A stretch of DNA of 6,709 nucleotides from positions 1-6,709 of the forward strand of contig CANQMB010000062.1 in assembly GCA_947624845.1 (NCBI GenBank). Direction: 5' to 3'. Origin of the DNA: an uncultured Bacilli bacterium (lineage in GTDB: Bacteria; Bacillota_I; Bacilli_A; RF39; UBA660). Below, in pieces: positions 1-5,391 of the stretch. A model generated the notes under the pieces. The model was not told where the DNA came from. It did no database searches and saw only the letters and a list, made by a program, of their open reading frames with translations. The translations under genes were made by a program, and so were the position numbers. Numbering within the stretch: the first letter of the stretch is position 1; each line of letters opens with the position of its first letter.

Positions 1-162
1 TCATACAATATAGCCAAAGATTATCCATGGATAATCCGTGGGAATCATTATAGAGATAGTGCTTATGATAGTTCTTACTATAGTATTTTTTCTTATCATG
101 CTCCGATGAATTTTAGTGGAAGAGGAAGAATTTATGATGGTTTTCGTCTTGTTCTTTCATAA
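1..162 (+). CDS. C-terminal end of an FGE/C-type-lectin-fold-like protein (partial, 5' end outside window)
   Basis: An open frame runs from the first base of the window to a TAA at 160-162, giving 53 residues of a C-terminus. The segment contains WIIRGNHYRD, a run rich in Tyr and Ser (DSAYDSSYYS), and ends with DGFRLVLS. An RGG-x-Y/W...GFRL ending is typical of formylglycine-generating-enzyme-like or C-type-lectin-like domains, often the last domain of surface or exported proteins; this assignment is by pattern only. It is the only gene here on the plus strand and converges on the minus-strand operon, stopping at the edge of the shared terminator hairpin. The N-terminus, signal peptide and true length cannot be seen. 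The codon pattern of the Tyr/Ser-rich run is unusual (see findings). The frame being a real gene is fairly secure; the fold assignment is moderate. Confidence 0.6.
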   Translation, partial: SYNIAKDYPWIIRGNHYRDSAYDSSYYSIFSYHAPMNFSGRGRIYDGFRLVLS

Positions 163-197
163 AAAAATAAATCATGGATAAAATGATTTATTTTTTT
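161..197. terminator. Bidirectional Rho-independent terminator between convergent genes
   Basis: Bases 161-175 and 183-197 form a perfect 15-bp inverted repeat around a 7-nt loop (GGATAAA). The outer arm is A7 on one side and T7 on the other, so each strand ends its hairpin in a U-rich run, as expected of a two-way intrinsic terminator. The stem is AT-rich with a single G-C pair. The plus-strand stop (TAA, 160-162) touches its left edge. The stop of the minus-strand DUF6056-like gene (TGA, 174-172) lies within the left arm. Confidence 0.8.
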
Positions 198-1650
198 TCA
201 AATTTATTTCTGTTTGAGATGGAATTTGATAATATTCTTTAAAAGTTTTTATATGATATTCATCACCAGGATTATTTCCCCATAATAGATTATTTGGAGA
301 CGTATAGACAATTATTGGGTTTTCTTTATTTTGAATTTGTTCTCGAATACTTTTTTCTCTAAATTTTGTAAATTCATAAACATGATAATACATACCCAAA
401 TAAACAACAAATAGTACCATGGACAAAATACCTAATCCTCTAGTCATCCTGGGGAATTTTTTCTGTTTTAGTAATTCTAAATCTAAATATAGGAAGCTAA
501 TAAATAACAAAACATTTGTAAAAATCGCTACTCGTCCACCCCAAACGGGAGAAATAATCATAACAGCATTAGATGAAATTCCAGTTACAATTAATGCTAA
601 ATATCTCAGTTTTACTTCTTTTTTCAAGTACTTCATAAACAAATAGACAAAAAGTACGAAAACAAATAAGAAAGGAACGAAAAAGAACAGCAAGTGTTGT
701 TGAAAAAACGCCCATAAAATAGAATGCCCCAATTGTTTCAAAGTACACATAATGAGGATATAGCCCCATAAAATAGAAATCATTATTTTAAGTAAAATTC
801 TTATTTCTTTTCTTTCAATAAATTTTAATAATAACAAAATACAAATTCCAATTACCATCAATAAAGGAATATTAGTTAAAAGCGTATAATAAATAAAATT
901 AGGAATATTACTTTTAATTTTAGAGATTAAAGATAGGTGATAAAATAATTGATCTTCGGTTTGAAGTCTTCCTGCACTTCCTGGACTGATAATCATTAAA
1001 ATGAATCCAATACTAGAAAAAAACAAACTACAAGCTAAAAACTTGTTTATTTTTCTTTTCTCATAAAATTCTTTTAATAAAAAGATAATATTTAATACAA
1101 TATAACCGACAGCAATATTTTCAACAAACATTGTTATTAAAAATGAAAATATGGCACTAAAAATATAAAAATACCAGGGAAAAGATTCCTTTTTTTGAAT
1201 TACGTGCAAATAAAAGTAAAGATAAAAAACAATCAAAATAGTGGGAAATAAATAAGTAATGGTACCTGCAACCCATAAAAAACTTTGTGTCCACATCGTA
1301 TTTTCTAATGTTAAAAAGAAAATAATAATTGAAAAATAGAGGAAGAATTTATTTTTTGTGGGAAAAAGATTTGCTAAGCAATAACAGAAAGAAGTAATGA
1401 GAAAAGAAGTAAGAATAACATAAATCAAGCGATGATAAGTAAGTAGGTTAATGAATAGTCTACTCACTATTCTTCCCTCCCAGGTCCGATACATCATTAT
1501 TGTATTTTCAATACACGCCCAAAATCCATTTTTACCAATGAGAAAATTTCCCCAATCATCTCCTGTAATTGGAATAAATAATAGCAATAAAAAAAAGAAA
1601 AAGAAGATTGCAATTAAGAGAAGTAATTCTTTTTTGGAAATTGACTTCAT
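172..1650 (-). CDS. DUF6056-like polytopic membrane protein
   Basis: This 492-residue, very hydrophobic protein has about ten or more predicted membrane segments, beginning with a Phe/Leu-rich helix at residues 9-27. Just outside it come GDDWGN (30-35) and YRTWEGR (54-60), then two SP-x3-GR-type motifs (ISPGSAGR, 221-228; ISPVWGGR, 366-373). A C-terminal extramembrane tail holds NNLLWGNNPGDEYHIKTFKEYY (about 453-474, quoted here in part). An acidic pair after the first helix followed by WEGR, and a closing HIKTFKEYY block, match what I recall of the DUF6056 family. That family has no settled function; its architecture recalls GT-C-type glycosyltransferases or other envelope-polymer enzymes, which is inference. 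The ATG at 1650 has a strong AAGGAGG six bases upstream. The gene starts 21 nt after the M23 gene and is probably last in the ftsE operon. A T8 run lies in the first-helix codons. Confidence 0.8.
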   Translation of the reverse strand: MKSISKKELLLLIAIFFFFFLLLLFIPITGDDWGNFLIGKNGFWACIENTIMMYRTWEGRIVSRLFINLLTYHRLIYVILTSFLITSFCYCLANLFPTKNKFFLYFSIIIFFLTLENTMWTQSFLWVAGTITYLFPTILIVFYLYFYLHVIQKKESFPWYFYIFSAIFSFLITMFVENIAVGYIVLNIIFLLKEFYEKRKINKFLACSLFFSSIGFILMIISPGSAGRLQTEDQLFYHLSLISKIKSNIPNFIYYTLLTNIPLLMVIGICILLLLKFIERKEIRILLKIMISILWGYILIMCTLKQLGHSILWAFFQQHLLFFFVPFLFVFVLFVYLFMKYLKKEVKLRYLALIVTGISSNAVMIISPVWGGRVAIFTNVLLFISFLYLDLELLKQKKFPRMTRGLGILSMVLFVVYLGMYYHVYEFTKFREKSIREQIQNKENPIIVYTSPNNLLWGNNPGDEYHIKTFKEYYQIPSQTEINLKKNKSFYP

Positions 1651-1671
1651 GGCCTTCCTCCTTTTCTTTTA

Positions 1672-2850
1672 TTATCTATTTACCCAAGAACCTGGGAAAC
1701 TAATATAATTGGTTGGTCTTACAATACTATTTAAATACTGGCTATAGGTACAATTATATTTCCAATCACAAGTAGACATCTCCAAATGGACATGAATTCC
1801 ATAGGCATTTCCAGTAGCACCCATAATACCAAGTGGTGTATCCGAAGTGACAAAACTTCCCTCACCATAACCACCATATAAGTTTCTCATATGAACATAA
1901 GTACTGAAAATAAGTCTACCTCCAATATTGTGAACAATCTTTACAATATTGGCTCCATAGACATCTTGTCCCTTCCAAATAACTGTACCATCCGCAACTG
2001 GATAAACTACCGTATTATATTTGTTTGAGCTAGAAGCATCAATACCAATATGGCCAGAATAGCATCCAAATCCACAACTGACATATCCATTATATATAGG
2101 TCTGTGGAAAATTCCTGTCGTTTCTATAAATCCACCAGCGCCATAACCGCCACCAGAACTAGATAGTCTTGGAACTGCACAATCGACACCAATCGTATCT
2201 CCAGAACTACATCCTAAATTCTTATATTTTTTAACTAAGGCCGTATAAGTATCGATTTGTTGTTGAACTGTAGGCATACCTGCTCGAATTTGTTTCGTAT
2301 TTTCAGCGATTTTCGCTGATTTTTCTTCTAGTTGTTTGTTTAACTCTTTTAAATTGCTCTGTTTTTCCTCAATCTCTTTCTTTTTCGCTTTATTTTCTTC
2401 TACCAATCTCGTTAATTCTTCTTGAACTTCTTTATTATATTGTGTCATCTGTTCAATTAACGATAGTCGATAAATCATATCTTTAATTGTCTTTGCTCCA
2501 AAAATATATTCTAAATAATCATTTCCACCTTCTGAAAGTTGTTTGTATTCAATCAATTTTTTTGTTTGTTCCTTTTTTTCTTCAATTGTCTGATTATTTT
2601 TTTCAATTTCTTTTTCTAAAGCGACAATTTGATTTTGAATCTCTTTAATCTCATTTTGAATCTGACGAACTTCTGCTTGAATTTTTTTAATTTCAGCATC
2701 ATTTAAAGCGATTTGATTTTTCTTATCTTGCATTTCTTTGGTGTATTTATTCACTTCTGCTTCATATTCTCCAAGAGTAATCGCTTGAACATGAAGAGGA
2801 AAAATCAATATACTCATGATTATAATTCCTATTCCTATTTTCTTTTTCAT
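1672..2850 (-). CDS. Exported coiled-coil M23 peptidoglycan endopeptidase (FtsEX-linked, EnvC/PcsB-like architecture)
   Basis: The 392-residue protein opens with a signal peptide (MKKK, hydrophobic core, likely cleavage after VQA at residue 23). A long heptad-rich coiled coil follows (about 27-186), interrupted near 106-135 by a YLEYIFGAKTIKDMIYR block resembling the hinge of PcsB/CwlO-type coiled coils. After a Gly/Ser-rich linker comes an M23 (LytM) domain at about 247-360. All expected residues are present: H267 and D271 in HIGID, H320 in YVHM, and H353 and H355 in HVHLE. It should therefore hydrolyse peptide cross-links itself, unlike E. coli EnvC, whose LytM domain is degenerate and only activates amidases. 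The ATG lies 3 nt beyond the ftsX stop, and its AAGGTG Shine-Dalgarno is inside the last ftsX codons, implying coupled translation. By analogy, the coiled coil docks on the FtsX outer loop and is released by FtsE ATP hydrolysis. Six cysteines fall in three close pairs. Confidence 0.95.
   Translation of the reverse strand: MKKKIGIGIIIMSILIFPLHVQAITLGEYEAEVNKYTKEMQDKKNQIALNDAEIKKIQAEVRQIQNEIKEIQNQIVALEKEIEKNNQTIEEKKEQTKKLIEYKQLSEGGNDYLEYIFGAKTIKDMIYRLSLIEQMTQYNKEVQEELTRLVEENKAKKKEIEEKQSNLKELNKQLEEKSAKIAENTKQIRAGMPTVQQQIDTYTALVKKYKNLGCSSGDTIGVDCAVPRLSSSGGGYGAGGFIETTGIFHRPIYNGYVSCGFGCYSGHIGIDASSSNKYNTVVYPVADGTVIWKGQDVYGANIVKIVHNIGGRLIFSTYVHMRNLYGGYGEGSFVTSDTPLGIMGATGNAYGIHVHLEMSTCDWKYNCTYSQYLNSIVRPTNYISFPGSWVNR
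2635..2697. repeat. Three 21-bp imperfect tandem repeats encoding coiled-coil heptads
   Basis: The six bases TTGAAT recur at exactly 21-bp spacing (2635, 2656, 2677), and the rest of each unit is partly conserved. On the coding strand each unit is one heptad of the type E-I/V-x-x-I-Q-x within the coiled coil of the M23 protein (residues about 52-72). Either local duplication built this part of the coiled coil, or heptad selection plus an AT-rich codon bias produced it. Confidence 0.55.
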
Positions 2851-2853
2851 AAC

Positions 2854-3753
2854 TCACACCTTCAAATATTTTCGAACAGCAGTAGAACTACCAATCATAC
2901 CGACGATAATACCAATTATAAAAATAGCAATCGAAGTCGTATAAATAAATGGTTCTGGTTGAATCAATAAAATTAATTTTGAAAATAGATAACCATCAAA
3001 ATGATTATAAAATGCTAAATATCCAAAAGTAGCAATTAATATTGGAACAATAGAACCAATGGCACCTAAGATCATTCCTTCGATAATAAATGGCATTTTT
3101 ATCGTCATATTAGAAGCACCTACTAATCGCATAATGGAAATTTCTCTTTTCCTTGAAAAAATCGTTAATTTAATCGTATTAATAATCAAGAATACAGTAA
3201 CTAAAATTAAGGCAATGACGATTCCATAAGTCACTTTCGTAATAGAAGAGAAAGCACTAACTAATTGGTCTACCATCCCTTCTCCATATTTTACAGTAGC
3301 CACTTTTTTGATTCTTTTAATATTATTTGCCGTATTTCTGATCTTCTCTACATTTTTTACTTTAATTTGAAAAGTATCTTTTAACGGCGTATCCTCATCT
3401 GTCCAACTGGACATGACTGTATCGAAAACCTCAGATTCTTTACTCATCTCTTCTTTTACTTTTTCTTTGCTTTCAAAAGTGATTTTTGCAATATTCTTCA
3501 TCTTTTCTAGTTGATTTTTGGCATTTAATACTTCTTCTTCAGTAGCATCATTTTCCATAAACACAACGATCGTTAAATCTTTTTCTATTTCTTTGGTAAA
3601 ATTTTGAACGTTGAAAGAAGCAATAATAGCAACTGCTACAATAATTAATGTAATGGTAATACAAGAGATAGAAGCGAGTGATAAACTAAAGTTTCTGAAA
3701 ACGCTCTTAAAGGCATCTCGAAAACTGATGCCCAACATTCTAAACAGCTTCAT
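2854..3753 (-). CDS. ftsX: Cell division ABC transporter permease-like protein FtsX
   Basis: This is the membrane partner of FtsE, and its 299 residues are the usual length for Gram-positive FtsX. A short cytoplasmic N-terminus (LGISFRDAFKSVFRN) leads into helix 1 (about 25-47). An extracellular domain of about 120 residues follows (50-170), the part expected to bind the hydrolase. Three further helices lie at about 174-197, 220-246 and 268-292. The cytoplasmic loop after helix 2 carries SRKREISIMRLVGAS (200-214), the conserved FtsX/MacB-type motif that contacts the ATPase. The ATG lies inside the 3' end of ftsE (14-nt overlap), with an AAAGGA ribosome site about nine bases upstream in ftsE codons. 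The end of the gene (TGA, 2856-2854) is 3 nt from the M23 start. FtsX does not transport a substrate; it relays ATP hydrolysis to wall hydrolases. Confidence 0.96.
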   Translation of the reverse strand: MKLFRMLGISFRDAFKSVFRNFSLSLASISCITITLIIVAVAIIASFNVQNFTKEIEKDLTIVVFMENDATEEEVLNAKNQLEKMKNIAKITFESKEKVKEEMSKESEVFDTVMSSWTDEDTPLKDTFQIKVKNVEKIRNTANNIKRIKKVATVKYGEGMVDQLVSAFSSITKVTYGIVIALILVTVFLIINTIKLTIFSRKREISIMRLVGASNMTIKMPFIIEGMILGAIGSIVPILIATFGYLAFYNHFDGYLFSKLILLIQPEPFIYTTSIAIFIIGIIVGMIGSSTAVRKYLKV

Positions 3754-4438
3754 TGTTATACGTTCCTTTCTCTTTAAAGTTTACAAGACGACCATCCTTC
3801 AACGTAATTACTTGTTTTTTCATTCGATTGACAATATCTTTATCATGAGTTGCCATAATAATCGTCGTTCCTGTCTCTTTATTGATTGTATCTAATACTT
3901 TCATAATCTCCATACTCATATCAGGATCCAAATTTCCTGTTGGTTCATCACATAATAATAGCTTAGGTTCATTCACAATCGCCCTGGCGATGGCTACTCG
4001 TTGTTGTTCTCCTCCAGATAGTTGATCGGGATAATTATGAATTTTATTTTTTAGTCCAACAACTTCTAGTGCTTTTAATACTTTCTTTCTAGATTCCACT
4101 TTAGAGGCACCAATGACTTCCATTGCGAAGTTCACATTTTCATATACCGTTAATTTTGGAAGCAGACGATAATCCTGAAAAACAATTCCTAATTTCCGAC
4201 GAAGTTTATACACTTTGGAATTACGAAGCCGAACAACATTTACTCCCCCTACGACAATTTGCCCTGTTGTTGGTTTTTCTTCTCTATAAAGCATCTTAAT
4301 TAACGTGGATTTTCCACTTCCAGAACCTCCAATAACGAAATTAAAAGATCCCTTTTTAATAGAAAGAGTTAAATCCTGAATGGCAGTGACTCCATTTTTA
4401 TATTGTTTTGTAACATTTTTAAGTCGAATTAAATCCAT
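3740..4438 (-). CDS. ftsE: Cell division ATP-binding protein FtsE
   Basis: This cytoplasmic ABC ATPase drives FtsX. Numbered from the chosen ATG (232 residues), it has an RLKNVTKQY start strand, Walker A GGSGSGKST (about 37-45), Q-loop VFQDYRLLP, signature LSGGEQQR (140-147), Walker B LLLCDEPTGNLD (160-171) and the H-loop histidine in MATHDKD (about 198). The second residue of the usual G-P-S-G Walker A form is Gly here, which should be tolerated. Alternative starts are a GTG at 4447 and an ATG at 4444. I prefer the ATG at 4438 because AGGTGAT, a 7-base match to the 16S tail, ends four bases before it, and because family members begin near this point. TAG ends the gene inside ftsX. It appears to be first in its transcription unit, with its own extended -10 element. 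Confidence 0.96.
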   Translation of the reverse strand: MDLIRLKNVTKQYKNGVTAIQDLTLSIKKGSFNFVIGGSGSGKSTLIKMLYREEKPTTGQIVVGGVNVVRLRNSKVYKLRRKLGIVFQDYRLLPKLTVYENVNFAMEVIGASKVESRKKVLKALEVVGLKNKIHNYPDQLSGGEQQRVAIARAIVNEPKLLLCDEPTGNLDPDMSMEIMKVLDTINKETGTTIIMATHDKDIVNRMKKQVITLKDGRLVNFKEKGTYNNEAV

Positions 4439-4442
4439 TTTC

Positions 4443-4454
4443 ATCACCTACCTT
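4443..4454 (-). promoter_or_regulatory. ftsE ribosome binding site
   Basis: On the minus strand this reads AAGGTAGGTGAT, the full anti-Shine-Dalgarno complement AAGGAGGTGAT with one extra T. The AGGTGAT half (4449-4443) is optimally placed for the ATG at 4438. The AAGG half could instead serve the ATG at 4444. It argues against the GTG at 4447, which overlaps it. Confidence 0.65.
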
Positions 4455-4464
4455 GTTAAACTCC

Positions 4465-4473
4465 AGTATAACA
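4465..4473 (-). promoter_or_regulatory. Probable extended -10 promoter for the ftsE-ftsX-M23-DUF6056 unit
   Basis: The minus strand reads TGTTATACT: a TG-n extension plus TATACT, one base from TATAAT. No good -35 box is seen at the right distance; the position is occupied by the T-run of the preceding terminator. This is compatible with an extended -10 promoter. The predicted start near 4458 gives a leader of about 20 nt, just enough for the ribosome site. It lies in the 88-nt gap (4439-4526) between the second YitT gene and ftsE, the largest minus-strand gap in the window. Confidence 0.5.
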
Positions 4474-4484
4474 TAAAATTCGAC

Positions 4485-4513
4485 AAAAAAAAAGGGAAGT
4501 TTCCTACCTTTTT
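4485..4513 (-). terminator. Terminator-like hairpin after the prfB-YitT-YitT genes
   Basis: Read on the minus strand, AAAAAGG (4513-4507) can pair with CCTTTTT (4495-4489) across an 11-nt loop that can itself form a small GGA/TCC pairing. A T9 run (4493-4485) follows. It sits 14 nt beyond the stop codon of the second YitT gene and upstream of the ftsE promoter. The stem has few G-C pairs, so termination may be partial and some read-through into ftsE is plausible. Confidence 0.6.
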
Positions 4514-4526
4514 GTGGAAATTTACA

Positions 4527-5390
4527 TTACTTTCCTCCCTCCACTTGATAAGCATCACAAGCGACGAAAAAGGCCTCTGGATCTAACAGCTTAATTCCCG
4601 ATGTTACCTGATAATATTCTCTACTTGGAATAACAGTAAGTAAGACATGACGTTTATGTTCCAAAAAACCTCCTTTTACATCAAAGACAGTCACACTATG
4701 ATGAAGATTTTCAATAATATAATCTTTAATTTCTCCATCTTTTGTCGTAATAATATAAAAAGCTTTATTTTTAGAAATTCCTAAAATAACTCGATCAATT
4801 AATAGACTATTGATAAATAGAACAATCAATGCATACATCACATTGGTAGCACCAAAGTAAAAGCCTCCCAGTAAGACGATAATCATATTCATGACAAAAC
4901 TACTTTGTGATACTGGAATATGGAACTTTTCAAAAAGAATTTGACTAATAATAGGAAGTCCTCCATTGCTAAAACCAATCTTATACATGATTCCATTCAA
5001 AAGTCCACCGAGAACGCCGATGAAAATGGCAATCAACAACATATCGTTCATATCTAGAGAAATGTAGTTAGAAATAGAAGAGGTCAATTGTACAAAAATT
5101 GGATAGATAAAAGCAGCAGTGATCGATCCTGAAGTTTTTTCAAATCCTAAATACAAAAAACTGAGAAGTAATAGTGTAACAGAAATAATAAAAGTAATGA
5201 CTGCTGGATTCCAACCATATAAATACTTAGTAATAATCGAAATACCACCAACACCACCTGTAACTAATTTAGAAGGAAGCAAAAACAAATTAAAAAGACA
5301 AGCCGAAAGAAACATCGTAATAAAAAGGGCAATATAGCGACGAACTAATTTCTTTTTTTGAATTTCTTTTAATATATCCTCTAAATTCAT
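4527..5390 (-). CDS. YitT/DUF2179-family membrane protein (distal tandem copy)
   Basis: This integral membrane protein of 287 residues has five to six helices (about 18-198), a YitT_membrane domain, then a cytoplasmic DUF2179 domain (about 207-285). Family blocks visible are LVTGGVGGISII (42-53), DRVILGISKNKAFYIIT (199-215), VTVFDVKGG (233-241), PSREYY (255-260) and LDPEAFFVACDAYQVEGG. The biochemical role of the family is not established. A longer reading from ATG 5420 would overlap the upstream gene by 29 nt. The ATG at 5390 is preferred because GGAGG lies eight bases upstream and it begins at MNLEDILKEI, matching the family. It starts 1 nt after the stop of its paralogue. The motif that reads GGTDI in the paralogue is GGLPII here (143-148). 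Last gene of its unit. Confidence 0.93.
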   Translation of the reverse strand: MNLEDILKEIQKKKLVRRYIALFITMFLSACLFNLFLLPSKLVTGGVGGISIITKYLYGWNPAVITFIISVTLLLLSFLYLGFEKTSGSITAAFIYPIFVQLTSSISNYISLDMNDMLLIAIFIGVLGGLLNGIMYKIGFSNGGLPIISQILFEKFHIPVSQSSFVMNMIIVLLGGFYFGATNVMYALIVLFINSLLIDRVILGISKNKAFYIITTKDGEIKDYIIENLHHSVTVFDVKGGFLEHKRHVLLTVIPSREYYQVTSGIKLLDPEAFFVACDAYQVEGGK

Positions 5391-5391
5391 A

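Noticed and set aside
419..646. Plus-strand open frame of 75 codons
   Set aside because: It lies opposite the DUF6056-like membrane gene, has no ribosome site or family signature, and its composition is that of an antisense shadow.
1451..1708. Plus-strand open frame with a Lys-rich run
   Set aside because: The Lys run is simply the complement of the Phe/Leu codons of the first helix of the minus-strand gene. No recognisable protein.
172..3753. UGA-as-tryptophan (mycoplasma-type) code
   Set aside because: The genes use TGG for conserved tryptophans, TGA ends ftsX and the DUF6056-like gene exactly where the families end, and an RF2 gene is present.
3611..3895. Plus-strand open frame spanning the ftsX/ftsE junction
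   Set aside because: Both strands cannot be under strong coding constraint here, and the minus strand carries two clear, full-length family members.
4445..4447. GTG start for ftsE giving three more residues (MMK)
   Set aside because: It overlaps the Shine-Dalgarno AAGGTAGGTGAT. ATG codons at 4444 and 4438 are better placed.
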